Source of the DNA: Isoetes taiwanensis
Taxonomy: Eukaryota; Streptophyta; Lycopodiopsida; Isoetales; Isoetaceae
Assembly: GCA_021234155.1 (NCBI GenBank)
Contig: JAJEKV010000052.1
Coordinates: 7,491,358 to 7,555,357, forward strand
Direction: 5' to 3'
Length of the DNA: 64,000 nucleotides
In this document: positions 54,295 to 64,000 of the stretch, piece after piece
Position numbering within the stretch: position 1 is the stretch's first letter
Layout: the number at the start of each line of letters is the position of its first letter
The notes under the pieces: model-generated
What the model saw: only the letters and a program-made list of their open reading frames with translations
Told to the model about the DNA's origin: nothing
The model's database searches: none
Position numbers and translations under genes: made by a program

Positions 54295-54440
54295 CACGAA
54301 AAAGAGAGCAGGACCATTAGCTAAAGAAATCATTGCAGCTTCAGCGTGAGAGCATCTGCAGTACCGCACGAAAAAGTAAGCAGGACCATTATGCTAAAGA
54401 AATCATTCCATCTTCAGTGTGAGAGCATCTGCAGTGCCAC
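54295..54440. repeat. Tandem duplication of about 70 bp
   Basis: A block containing GCACGAAAAAG, GCAGGACCATTA, AAAGAAATCATT and GAGAGCATCTGCAGT occurs twice in succession with small differences. Confidence 0.8.
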
Positions 54441-55097
54441 ACTCCAATTGCATTCGCTCAGAAGGGATGGAAGTTTTACCGCCAGTGGAAGTGTCAATAT
54501 ATAGGAAGCCTCTCAAAAACTTCACGAGCTTCTGAAAGCAAGTTCTCCATTTCTAAGTAAAACATACATTGATCTGGGCAGCCTGCTCTATACCTTGAAA
54601 CAAAAATAAAAGCCTCGAGCATCAGAATGTGTATATGCCTCCCCATACAGAAAGGCCATTTAAGAATACTAGCTGGTATTTAAAAGACCTTTGGCCATGG
54701 AGACCATACCACAAATATCCTTTGGCCTGAATTACTACCTATTCCAAATGCGTATCCTTGTTTTCTTTACCAAAATGAAACACAAGAGCACTGACCAGAT
54801 GAAGCACAGACAGCATTTTGCCTAAGGTACCCTGTCAAATATAATGTTTAAGCATCTGATTGTAAATTACATAACCTCATATATCCCTTAGGTGTAATAG
54901 TGATGCAGAGAGAAGCAAAGACGGCATGGCTTCCTTCCTTACGCTGAGGCCTTTAACAAAGAAACCATTTTATGTGGAGATAAACACGAATGGTGCTTTC
55001 TATAGACATTAATCTGAGGAACCATCTCCAATAAAATATTGCCCTTGGTAAACTTGCTGAGGAAAGCAGCGGAGGTTAGGTAAGTTCCACGAAAGCA

Positions 55098-55420
55098 TTC
55101 TAATAAGAAATTATTACATATAAGATAATGTTGGGTTGGGTGCTCGTTTATCTAAGGTACTGAAAGCTGGAAGAACTATCAATTAAATTAAATTACATTA
55201 TGATGACAGCACATCCTTGTTAAAACCAGAAAGCTGACCTGATAGACAGCAACTGTTCCTGCTGCACTCAAGGTTCCACCAGCCAAAAATCCGAACCCAA
55301 CATTCTAATAAGAAATTATTACAGGGTGCTCGTTTATACTGAAAGCTGGAAGAACTATCAATTAAATTAAATTACATTATGATGATAAAACCAGAAAGCT
55401 GACCTGATAGACAGCAGAAA
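55098..55420. repeat. Local duplication around a small exon
   Basis: TTCTAATAAGAAATTATTAC, GGGTGCTCGTTTAT, GAAAGCTGGAAGAAC and GAAAGCTGACCTGATAGAC occur in this order at 55098-55250 and again at 55301-55415. The second copy lacks about 20 bp. The duplication brackets the exon candidate at 55239-55304. Confidence 0.8.
55239..55304 (-). CDS. Candidate 66-nt exon of a membrane protein
   Basis: On the minus strand an acceptor (TTATTAG) precedes a 66-nt open stretch that ends CTATCAG/GTCAGC. It encodes N-V-G-F-G-F-L-A-G-G-T-L-S-A-A-G-T, then V-A-V-Y-Q, a small-residue-rich hydrophobic helix. Splice sites are good, but no flanking exons were confirmed, so the gene is unknown. Confidence 0.35.
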
Positions 55421-55464
55421 TGGAAGACAACACTAGTAAACGATGGTTTTGATTGCTGGCAGAA

Positions 55465-55773
55465 ATGGAAGACAACACTAGTAATGGCAGCCCTAAGAAT
55501 GGTCTGCTATTAGCCGTTCAATTCTCACGTCTGTCTAAGGGGCAAACAGTGCATCGAAAGGCTGCTATTAGCCTGCCGCAATGGAGTGATGTTTCAGAGA
55601 AGCTTAAGCATGAGCAACGGAGACAAGCTCTTTACAACACTTTGCATGAGCAACGGAGTGGAAGGATCCGACAAAATTCTAATAAGGTCCTCCAAGAACA
55701 AGCATCCCCAGACGCGTCAGCACAAGAACGAAGAAAAAGACTGATCCATCGGACCACAAATGGAAAACCCTAA
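55465..55773 (+). CDS. Open frame upstream of U6, doubtful
   Basis: About 100 residues from ATG, hydrophilic and rich in Gln, Arg and Ser, with a short internal repeat (H-E-Q-R-R/S). It ends 25 bp before the U6 promoter. No domain, promoter or homologue is recognised. It could be a chance frame. Listed because nothing else occupies this stretch. Confidence 0.15.
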   Translation: MEDNTSNGSPKNGLLLAVQFSRLSKGQTVHRKAAISLPQWSDVSEKLKHEQRRQALYNTLHEQRSGRIRQNSNKVLQEQASPDASAQERRKRLIHRTTNGKP

Positions 55774-55796
55774 AGAGAGGCTGGCTCCAAACACTA

Positions 55797-55840
55797 TATC
55801 CCACTGGAATGCATTTCTAATTGAGAAAGCATATAAAAGG
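55797..55840 (+). promoter_or_regulatory. U6 promoter: USE-like element and TATA box
   Basis: ATCCCACTGGA at 55798-55808 resembles the plant upstream sequence element (RTCCCACATCG), and ATATAAAAGG at 55831-55840 is the TATA box. The gap of about 22 bp between them and the TATA position about 30 bp before the transcript are the spacing of plant U6 (RNA polymerase III) genes. Confidence 0.75.
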
Positions 55841-55861
55841 CACAATTTAGCAAACTCTAAT

Positions 55862-55879
55862 GTCCTTCGGGACATCCGA

Positions 55880-55911
<32 letters not shown>

Positions 55912-55963
55912 GGCCCCTGCGCAAGGATGACACGCATAAATCGAGAAATGGTCCAAATTTTTT
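55862..55963 (+). ncRNA. U6 spliceosomal snRNA
   Basis: The whole molecule is recognisable. It has a 5' stem GTCC-TTCG-GGAC, the conserved GATAAAATTGGAACGAT, the ACAGAGA box that pairs with the 5' splice site, the AGC of the catalytic triad in GATTAGCATGGCC, the telestem region CACGCATAAATCGAG and the 3' end GGTCCAAATTT with a T-run terminator. The 5' stem is one base pair shorter than the common plant form but stays paired. CGCATAAATC has a T where CGCACAAATC is usual. Promoter elements are present, so it is likely functional, though one or two changes leave room for a variant or a young pseudogene. Confidence 0.92.
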
Positions 55964-56069
55964 TTCCAGCGCTCCGATCCTTGAAATTCTATGTTTTTTT
56001 GCAAATATGCATAAATTTTTTTTCCAACGCTCCGATCCTTGAAATTCTATGCTTTTTCGCACATATGCA
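55955..56069. repeat. Tandem 58-bp repeat after U6
   Basis: The U6 tail with AAATTTTTTTTCCA, CGCTCCGATCCTTGAAATT and GCA-ATATGCAT occurs twice in succession (55955-56011 and 56013-56069). The first copy contains the U6 terminator, so the 3' flank was duplicated together with the terminator T-run. Confidence 0.8.
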
Positions 56070-56198
56070 TATTTTAGAATATTCCCACCATTTACCAGTG
56101 ATTGTGATGGTTCTTTTTGTTTGGAATTGCCATGGTCACCCCTTGAAGAACGTTGCCAAACTTCTCTTTCTATCTAGACTATGGCAATCCACGCCCTA

Positions 56199-56278
56199 AG
56201 GGGATATTGAAATACGCGCCTAAAGAAATAACTGAATTTTGATTGGGACGCCATATGTTAGGATGCATGTGGCTTCAA
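56199..56278. repeat. Dispersed repeat, copy 1
   Basis: Matches 61313-61392 at most positions, including CCTAAAGAAA, GGGACGCC/GGAACGCC and TTAGGATG. In the second copy it stops precisely where the duplicated segment 61391-62843 starts. Confidence 0.7.
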
Positions 56279-56970
56279 AGTGCATGCAAAAGTAGAACGT
56301 TTCTAACTCTCATGTGATTAATATGAAGTTTTAGCTATAGCCAGAGGCCGAAAGTCATAACAAATAACAAGGTTGCCTCAAGTGCCAAAACCAAAACGGT
56401 GTCAGTTGATTACACCAACCAATTAGACTGCTTTTAAAGTGCATGCTAAAGTATAATGTGTTCAATGGTAAATAATTGGAAACTAGTAGCGGGTGCGGCG
56501 TTTCGGGCATAAAATCTTATTGTATTTGCAATATTGGCAATACTTAGCTACAGTTGAGAAGGAATGAGAAGAGAAATAGCAGAGATAAGGACTCGGGTGC
56601 TTGCGTATTGTTTACTTTAGTTCTTGCTAGACCTCAGAAATTTTGCATCATTGACATCTTTCTATGGATGTCATACAGTAAAAACGGTTGTTCTTATATT
56701 GTCTAGCTTTGAAGTGTTATAACTTTTCATGTGCCATGAGGCAACGTTGCTAGTCTTTAGTATGTACAATTGTTTTATGTTGTCTAGATTTAAAGTATCA
56801 TAAACTTTTTGATGTCCCATGAACATAGCTAGGCTTTAATAGTGTTAGTCGTGTTACGTTAATGTTGGCCTAATGAAGCTTCATAAATAACATGTGTCTC
56901 TGCAAAGGTATCATAAGAGACCTTTTCTACAATTGTCTACATGCTAGTATCAATTAAATGCAAGGTAACC
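56279..56970. other. Spacer
   Basis: No gene, RNA or element recognised. Confidence 0.4.
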
Positions 56971-57290
56971 TTGCTTTTTAAAGGAACCTAATGTTGATCA
57001 CCTATCTTGACTCTTATTGTGTTGGAGGATATGATCTAGCATTTCTCCAACACACAATGTAGTCGATTGAAGAAGGAATGGGATAATTAATGTTATATTG
57101 TGGGATACCTAATGTATATTGCTTTTAAAGGAACCTAATGTTGATCACTTATGTTGACTCTTATTGTGTTGGAGGATATGATCTAACATTTTTCCAACAC
57201 ACAATGTAGTCGATGATCTAACATTTTTCCAACACACAATGTAGTCGATTGAAGAAGGAATGGGATCATTAATGTTATATTGTTCAACAC
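56971..57290. repeat. Tandem repeat of about 145 bp with hairpin
   Basis: AAAGGAACCTAATGTTGATCA starts two successive units (about 56978 and 57125). Each contains TTGTGTTGGA...TCCAACACACAA, an inverted repeat around GGATATGATCTA. In the second unit a 38-bp piece is repeated once more near 57215. Confidence 0.8.
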
Positions 57291-58484
57291 ACACCTTTGT
57301 TCCGATGGTTTAATGCTACAATGCAATTGCAATATCACAGCCTAATACTGCAAGTACATTGCAGCACCATTTGCATACTCTTGATGTTGCACACTATTAA
57401 TTAGCACACATGGGGGGATCTTCACTACAAATTGTTGGATTCTAAGATCACCGACGTTCAAAAAATTGATAAGTTACAGAATCACCGACTTAATATGATT
57501 AAAACAATCAATCAAGAGCGGGGGAGAAAGCGAAGATGTGGGAAAGAAACAATTCATAGTGGCACGAGAAATTAATGTATTATGGCTGATCTAAGTAATC
57601 ATGGAGCAATGATAGGCAGAAGCGTTGATTACTAATAGATAAAGCACTTTAGTACTGATCTGTGAGACATGGTGAAGGCTTAAGTCGCAAGACGTTCCAA
57701 AGTTTACAACGTTATAGCACTCATTCAAAGCCAAGCATATCATAGAACATGCTAAAATCAATTTACATAATAAGTCCAGATCTGCATTTCCAAGTTTTAT
57801 TGCTAAGTAGATGTAAACTTTGCAAAGCTTTGATAATTGAAAACATTAAGCATAAGACAACCACGTTGCACATCATCTTAATGTCCGCGGCTATCATGCA
57901 CATGAAATTAGGCGAGAATCTGAAATATAAGACTATAAATTTATGTCATGTGAAGAGAGCATACCCTCTTATATATGGACCTTAAGTATAGTTTGTGATC
58001 TGAAACAATAAATTCAGATATTGATACTTGATAATGGCGGCACATTTGAAATGGCTTGCCTTACGGAAGGTTCTTGTTACCACGAGTTTACATGTTGGTC
58101 GGAGATAAAAAGTAGTTCTTCTTTGAAATAAAACTTTTAGATTAGTATAGAAGGCAGTCGGCGACCATCACGTGAGGTTCATGACAACATGTATGGACAA
58201 TAATCTAAAGCATGTGCCAAATTACACATCTGCGGACTTTAAACTTGCTTCCGAGAGAAAGAAGAAATCATAATTAAAATTGGAGAGCAAATAACTTGCA
58301 AGGCTGGTCATTTATTTTATCATATGTACACAACTTTTGTAGTTCCTTTACCATGAGACAGTGGGACATATCTTAGTAACATATGTACTACGCTAAGAAG
58401 CATGGAAGATAATAGGGGCTACAGCCTTTTCAAGCATCTGCTTCTAATTGAACATTAGCTGATATTTGTTTCTATGGTAAAGAT
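57291..58484. other. Spacer
   Basis: No gene supported; only short frames, none with motifs. Confidence 0.4.
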
Positions 58485-59115
58485 TCCCTTGTATTATTAT
58501 TACATTTTAAAATTCTGCACTATGTGAGGAAGGAAGACTAATTTATCCAAACAAATTCATAACTTATGCAAAAGAAACTTACATATCTTATAATGTGGCA
58601 GTGGCAGTGCCAAGTGCCAGTTGGAAAAAACACCAAATGTAAACTGGGTCCTGCTTTATCATTACCTATAAATTGCCACAGACGAAGAAAATTGAAAAAC
58701 TTGAAATAGTGGCAAGAGTAGACAGTTTGAAAAAGCATCTTACAGATGGACTGCCTACATGCTAGATTAATCTGAAAAGCATAAAGAGAGCAACAACACG
58801 CATATGCTCTATGATTTACCTTAGAGAGCTTTCCGAAAATTTTCTCGGCCCATTTATTAACAAATATGTAGCTCAATAACATAGCGACTACCTCAACCCA
58901 CATCGACCACAAGCCCCGAACCGTAGTTCTGCATCATGTAAGGTCATACAAATACTTGAGAAGATCATCCATGTCTAGCAACAAGTGAAAATACCAAACG
59001 CATGTTATGCATCTGCATCTTAAACATATGGTTTGAAGGATTAGGGATAATTTTAGTCTTGGAAAAGTACAGAACGGAATCAAAGCTTACCAGTAAAGAG
59101 AAAGATGGAATCCAA
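58485..59115 (-). repeat. Tandem duplicated spliced region, unit 1
   Basis: Together with 59145-59760 it forms a direct duplication of about 650 bp. Several plausible minus-strand splice donors lie in it (near 58819, 58737 and 59092). It is most likely part of a spliced gene on the minus strand duplicated once. Unit 1 keeps the open frame described at 58820-58920. Confidence 0.7.
58820..58920 (-). CDS. Candidate exon of a membrane protein
   Basis: On the minus strand, V-V-A-M-L-L-S-Y-I-F-V-N-K-W-A-E-K-I-F-G, then K-L-S-K, ends at the donor AAG/GTAAATC. The upstream boundary is unclear. The duplicate unit encodes A-M-L-L-S-N-I-F-V-N-K-W-A-N-K-I but needs one base removed, so only unit 1 keeps the frame. 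The protein family is not recognised. Confidence 0.3.
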
Positions 59116-59144
59116 AATCAATCCAAAGAGAGTACCACAAAAAG

Positions 59145-59760
59145 ATTCCCTCGTATTATTGTTACATTTTAAAATTCTGCACTATGCGAGGAAGGCTGAC
59201 TAATTTATCCAATTTCAGAAATTATGCAAAAGAAACTTACACATCTTATAATATGGCAGTGCCAGTTGGAAAAAACTCTAAATGTCAACTGTGTCCTGCT
59301 TTATCATTGTCTAGTACGTATACATTGCCACAGGAAAGAGTTAAAATAATGGCAAAAGTAGACAGATTAAAGAAGCGTCTTACAGATGGTGGACCGTGTA
59401 CATGCTAGATTAATCTAAAAAGCATAAAGAGGGAAACAACATACATATGCTCCAAGATTTACCTCAGAGAAGTTTCTCAAAATTTTGTTGGCCCATTTAT
59501 TGACAAATATATTGCTCAACAACATAGGCAGCTACCTAAGCCATAGGATCTGAGTTTTAATTCTCCATCATGATAAGGCCATAAAAATACTTGAGAAGAT
59601 CCTCCAAGTCCAGCAGCAAGTGAAAATACCAAGCCCATGTCAAATATTATATGTACCTGCATTTTAAACATATGGGTTCAAGGATTACGCATAATTTTAA
59701 TTTTGGAAAAGCACGGAATCGAATGAAGGCTTACCAGTAAAGAGAAAGATGGAATCCAAT
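59145..59760 (-). repeat. Tandem duplicated spliced region, unit 2
   Basis: Second copy of 58485-59115. It carries the same donor (GAG/GTAAATC near 59460) but a one-base insertion in the exon, so it looks like the decayed copy. Confidence 0.7.
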
Positions 59761-61312
59761 TGCAATAGATTAAATAAAGGATAAAAATATTTCTTGCTAA
59801 AGAAAGAACCGTTTATGCATGACAAAAGAGAAGAGCTTCCAAACACATACATATAATTAGTGTTCCACCTGGATTGTTCCGATGCTTGTAAGCTTCAGAA
59901 AAAGGGCCTACAATATGGCTTCATTGGCTTCAGAAAAAGGTGCAACACTTCAATGTGGATCAATAGAAAAAAGAGTAAACTTACCTCGAACTGGAAGCTT
60001 ACCATGTTAGCTTGCATTTGCCTACATGTTTAGTTCTTTTTACTCAAGCATTGAATAGAGGTAGGCTTAAGTCTCGATGGATTCTTGAAGACACATACAA
60101 AAGCAATAGGCGATGCTCGTATTGCCTAGATTCCTTTAAAAAATCAGAACCAAGCATATATTCAGGCCCAACCAAGCATGCTTTCAGACCAAGCACTTCG
60201 AAGATGGATTTAGAGAGTTATGAAATCTACATACAAAGAAATACCTTGAGCAGATTGATGGTCGGTCTTGGAATTTCTCCCAATCTCTGACATGCACTGC
60301 TGCAAAGCCCTTTGGCTGCTCAGGTCTTTCTTGTGAAGAGTAGAATAAGCCCATGTTGTGAATAATCTCTACTGTGATTGAATTTACTATGTGATAGAAG
60401 CAAAAACCCATGCCAAGCTTGAAAAAAGCATCCATGCATCACTCGTCTTTGCCAACATGCACGCTCGCTCAAAATCTGCAGTTTTGGAATCATATACAAA
60501 CCGACTAAAATGTAAAAACGAATTGGAGAGCATACAACCCAGCCATGGTAGAAAGACCCGGGCCTCTAGATTATGCAGCTTGGACACACCGGATTGGCAT
60601 CAATAGTAGTCTTGCTTAAAGAGGGATAGAACTTGGCTTCCATACTGCCAAAAATTGGGGACGGATAATCTGGAATGCAAACCCCATAGTTGAATTTCGA
60701 AATCATGGTAAAAACCACAGCCCGATTTTTGGCACATCGGGAAATTTTTTCGTCTGCAAAAGCCCCCACAACCTTAGAAAATTAATCTGAAAAAAATATC
60801 CAAAAAGTTTTCCACTTGACGGAAAAACCAAATTTAAACAATAGGATAAAAAGAAAACCATTATTATATGTAAGAATTAGGAATACTAGTGGCTTAGTGA
60901 CGGTGCCCCGCATTTGTCAGGAAATATGGAATCTCTTGTAACTTGGGAAATTAGCGTCACACTTCAAAAGCTTGTAATGTGGTTGGGAAAAACATCACGT
61001 GAGTAGCAAAATGGAATTTGTGTGTATGCCGTGTTTGTACATAAACTTAGAAAAGAGGGATGATTTCTCTAGGATGTTATTGATAAACTATGTAGCAGGT
61101 CATAGATCAAACCTTTTGCAACGTTGGAAGTACGATTAAGACTCCGAAAGCTTATAATATGCTTCTTAACACATGAAATGTATTTGCATGATGAAGTCAT
61201 AAAGGTGATCATGGATTGCGCATGGTTCAAATTTTGCGTGATTGCATTTTTCCTTACTTCGATGTCTTTTTCAGTAGCAATTGTGCCAAAACTTCATTAC
61301 TTCTCTTTGCTC
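59761..61312. other. Spacer, possible minus-strand exons
   Basis: Minus-strand stretches at 60184-60435 (with F-A-A-V-H-V-R-D-W-E-K-F-Q-D-R-P) and 60570-60770 look exon-like but have no recognisable family and no confirmed splice sites. They may belong to the same gene as the duplicated region to the left. The rest is non-coding. Confidence 0.3.
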
Positions 61313-61390
61313 CCTAAGAGGACATTGAAACGTGGGCCTAAAGAAACAAGTGAACTTTCATTGGAACGCCGTATATTAGGATGTATGTTG
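61313..61390. repeat. Dispersed repeat, copy 2
   Basis: Second copy of 56199-56278; it is cut off by the start of the duplicated segment. Confidence 0.7.
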
Positions 61391-62843
61391 GCTTCCTAAT
61401 AGTTGTTGCCCTCTTAAGAGTTCCTTGCTCCTTTTCATGGACGTTGTCTACTGTTTCTTTTGAGTTTGTTATAATGTTTGAGCTGCTAGCTTGTCAGTCA
61501 TATGGGCTCATGACAACCCTCGTCTTTAGGAGGCCTTTCAATATGCATCTTTAAAAAAAGACCATAATCCTTTCATAATCATTTGTATTAAAAGGCAAAT
61601 GAGTTTGATTTCCTAGTTTAGAGTTTGTGAGAGTTATACCATCTATTTGGTATTTGATCGTTGATACACATTCAATATCTTTTCGTCAATATCGTTCGTT
61701 TGGGATTTCAAAATTTCATGATATTTGGTTAGTTTGGGGTATTGCTTCTTCTAGCAATGTTTCGAGATATATGATTGGACATGCAACTTGTTGTCGAGGT
61801 TCTCAAGTTTAGTTTGTGGTGCGAACCTGTATAAGTTGTGGATTGCTAATTGCTAACTTTGTGCCCTTAGTTGCATTATGTCTACTCTAGTGGCTTAGTT
61901 AGGTTTGGTGAGTTCTGGCTTTGGTGGTTTATGAAGGCATACGTTTATTTGAGTTATAGTCAAGGCAGGTTCATTTTGGATTGTTTGCTAGCAATAGATC
62001 CTCTAACCCGAACATTGAGGTTGTATTTACTCGTAGCTCCCCCTAGAGTTGTACGTGTCTTTATTTGTCCTTGCCTGGTTATGGGTCCCCACCATTTGCA
62101 GTGCGAGTTGACATCATTTAATCATGCCATTGGAGACATTTGCTTTTTCATTATATTCCTACTTTCTTTCCAACTATCAATGTGCGTGGTTTGCCCATTT
62201 TCTTGTGGGGTTTGATTTGCTTCTTCGATCTAGTGGTTAGTTATAACCTCGCAACCAATAATGCATAGTCTTGTAGTTTCTATTGAAATGGGAGTATGTT
62301 TTTTCCAGTAGTTCATAACATTTGGAGTCCTAACAGTTCATCTCGAGGATCTACTTGACGCAAGTATTCTACATTGTACATCACACTTTAATCCTTGTGC
62401 AAGTTTCATAGTTGTTTAGATGGCAGTATGCTTGAACTTTTGGAAGTTTTACAATGTATCTTTTTACAAGCATCTTGAGTTGGTGGTAGCTGTATGGGTT
62501 TCGTTACCATTTGATTGAGTAGGATGTATCTAGTTGAGCTTATCTGAAATTACTAATCCAGGATTATTATATATTATAGGTGCAACATTAGTAGTTGTAA
62601 AGTTTGCTATAGTTCATGGGCTGACAAGGGAGGTTTAACAATTGCCTTATGTTTTGGATGGGGAATTAGATGTAGAGGGTTGCTATAGTGCTTGTTGACC
62701 ATGCCGTGGATTCAGTTTAAATTTGAATCATTGACGTTTGTGCCTAGATATGTTGGGCTTTCTAGGTGCTTATGTCCTTATAGAATCTAGATTTGCATCA
62801 TTGGCCCTTATGCCTTGATATGTTGTGTTTTTGGTTGCTGTAA
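61391..62843. repeat. Uninterrupted copy of the segment hosting the transposon (empty site)
   Basis: Joins the sequence of 39592-39765 directly to that of 51483-52753. At the junction it reads GACCATAATCC, where the filled copy has GACCCTA, transposon, ATCC. This is a natural pre-insertion allele in paralogous form. It ends at GTTGCTGTAAT, after which the two copies are unrelated. No gene is seen in it. Confidence 0.9.
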
Positions 62844-63027
62844 TAAGCATGATTTCATTAATTGGAGAAAATAACGCAATTTTGAAAATTTTAAGCACAC
62901 CTAATTTGCTCAAGCACGAATATTTTCACCTAGTTCTCGAGCCCAAGATACATGCGGTCATTAACATATACATATACATACAAATTATGTGTTATACTTT
63001 TACGTGTACGTGATACTTGTACAAGTC

Positions 63028-63088
63028 CAATAATGGCGCTACAATCTACACCAATAATTCACATCAATAACTTTACTTCACTATAAAA
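63028..63088 (+). promoter_or_regulatory. Promoter block of the small tandem gene, copy 1
   Basis: 61 bp from CAATAATGGCGCTACA to the TATA box CTATAAAA. It matches the block at 63748-63808 with 3 differences and no indel. The TATA starts about 31 bp before the ATG, so transcription would begin almost at the start codon. Confidence 0.65.
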
Positions 63089-63112
63089 ACAGCTCCATTC
63101 GGTCATTCTTGC

Positions 63113-63355
63113 ATGGCTTCCTTGCCTCCTCGTCCGGAGCACATCCGATCCTTCAAGTGCTACTTGAGCTACAATGATCTGTGTGAGTGCTATAGAAATG
63201 GTATTAATCTTGATCCATGGCTCCAGTCCAAAGCAGACGGTCCTGCGAGTGCTTGCAGGAAGCTCACTCGTGTTGTGGTCCACCTTTATTGGCTTCCTGA
63301 TCAGGAGATCTTTGAGCTGAATGGCATCACCTTAGCAGGTGTTGATGATGAGTGA
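63113..63355 (+). CDS. Small protein of unknown family, copy 1
   Basis: 80 residues: conserved core S-Y-N-D-L, then G-I-N-L-D-P-W-L, then S-K-A, ending in an acidic V-D-D-E. No signal peptide, membrane segment or known domain is visible; three Cys are spread over the first half. The next unit, 720 bp downstream, has the same promoter block and a related protein (25 of the first 52 residues identical). Paralogous frames that both stay open argue for a real gene. Because the TATA is about 31 bp upstream, the 5' leader would be nearly absent; a downstream exon is also possible, since 80 residues is short. Confidence 0.6.
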   Translation: MASLPPRPEHIRSFKCYLSYNDLCECYRNGINLDPWLQSKADGPASACRKLTRVVVHLYWLPDQEIFELNGITLAGVDDE

Positions 63356-63747
63356 ATCGTTGAAGACTTGTGTACCTGCCAAGGATATAATAATGATATA
63401 TGAGCACTTCTATAGTATGTAAGGATGTAATAAGCATAATCAATGTTATCAGTGATGACTACTATATCTGTTAATGATATAATAATGATATGAGCACCTA
63501 TGAACTATGTAAGGATGTAATAGCACAATGAATATTATCTGATGTATCATACCTGAGCATAGTGTAAGGTTGTGCTCTTCGACCTCCACTTTATTTGCAA
63601 GCAGTCCCTAATTTCAATCATACCTAAATTACTCAAGCACAAATACTTTTACCTTAGTAAAATCCACAAAGCATGTTTTCACTTGATACACATATCCATA
63701 CAAAATATGCATTATACTTGTACGTATACATGAGTCTTATATACGCT
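63356..63747. repeat. Spacer of the tandem unit with internal repeats
   Basis: Two successive blocks with GATATAATAATGATAT, GAGCAC, TATGTAAGGATGTAATA and AATATTATC-like ends lie at 63380-63450 and 63473-63538. Beyond 63600 the sequence matches the upstream region of copy 1 (62880-63027) in order. Confidence 0.6.
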
Positions 63748-63808
63748 CAATAATGGCGCTACAGTCTACCCCAATAATTCACATCAATAATTTTACTTCA
63801 CTATAAAA
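63748..63808 (+). promoter_or_regulatory. Promoter block of the small tandem gene, copy 2
   Basis: Same 61-bp block as 63028-63088, exactly 720 bp downstream. The TATA starts 43 bp before the ATG. Confidence 0.65.
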
Positions 63809-63844
63809 GCAGCTCACTTTGGGGCTAGAGGTCATTCATCTCCC

Positions 63845-64000
63845 ATGGATTTTTTGCCTTCTTCTGTTCACCACATTGAGGCGATCAAGTGCTCAATGAG
63901 CTACAATGATCTTGTCGGTTGTCTAGACAGGGGTATTCTTCTTGATCCCTACCTGCGATCCAAAGCTATGGGCGCTGAGATTCGTTGCCCTAGGCTAATT
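63845..64000 (+). CDS. Small protein of unknown family, copy 2 (cut by window end)
   Basis: 52 residues to the window edge: M-D-F-L-P-S-S-V, then S-Y-N-D-L, then G-I-L-L-D-P-Y-L, then S-K-A. It aligns without gaps to copy 1. The tandem array may continue beyond the window. Confidence 0.6.
   Translation, partial: MDFLPSSVHHIEAIKCSMSYNDLVGCLDRGILLDPYLRSKAMGAEIRCPRLI

Noticed and set aside
1-64000. tRNA genes, rRNA or CRISPR arrays
   Set aside because: No cloverleaf with A and B boxes, no rRNA similarity and no regularly spaced identical repeats were seen by eye; a tRNA scan would settle the first.

Overview
The window looks like nuclear DNA of a land plant, most likely a seed-free one; a fern is my best guess. 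The basis is the style of the pentatricopeptide-repeat (PPR) pseudogenes, an intact plant-type U6 snRNA gene, a Ty1/copia element primed by initiator-Met tRNA, a LRR-Roc-COR gene, very low gene density, and a tyrosine-recombinase (DIRS/Ngaro-like) retrotransposon, a class that is rare in land plants and to my knowledge absent from most seed plants. The species call is inference.

Layout. 0-8 kb: a decayed PPR gene, one copy of a 0.9 kb duplicated segment (3188-4107), a broken OB-fold/zinc-ribbon gene (4756-5930) and LRR-kinase-like debris. 8.8-9.9 kb: a 5'-truncated LINE with poly(A) and target-site duplication. 10-14 kb: non-coding, then the second copy of the 0.9 kb segment, whose end supplies the stop codon of the one large intact host gene, an intronless LRR-Roc-COR protein of 1189 residues (14012-17581, minus). 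18-26 kb: palindromic and foldback repeats, another PPR pseudogene (19.9-21.7 kb) and nested hairpin/MITE elements (23.9-25.6 kb). 26.5-29.6 kb: a DNA transposon whose transposase-like protein has a coiled coil and D...D...E-type motifs, broken by one frameshift. 32.1 kb: a filamin-like exon. 33.35-38.22 kb: a very young copia element (LTRs differ at 1 of 190 positions, 5-bp duplication ACCTG) with a single in-frame stop between gag and pol. 38.5 kb: a gatB-like fragment.

39.77-51.48 kb is a large transposon with terminal inverted repeats. It belongs to the same family as the 26.5 kb element, since the terminal repeat and the N-terminal protein domain are shared. It carries a complete-looking but mutated DIRS/Ngaro-like element (41701-49464) inside it. 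The sequence flanking this nest occurs again uninterrupted at 61391-62843, which is a natural empty site and dates the order of events: segment duplication, DNA transposon insertion, then DIRS insertion.

53-60 kb is mostly non-coding, with short tandem duplications, some minus-strand exon candidates and a U6 snRNA gene (55862-55963). At the right edge (63.0-64.0 kb) two tandem copies of an unrecognised small gene share a promoter block that is much better conserved than their proteins.

Only the Roc-COR gene, the U6 gene, the two small tandem genes and perhaps a few spliced exons look like working host genes. The rest is a record of transposition, duplication and decay.
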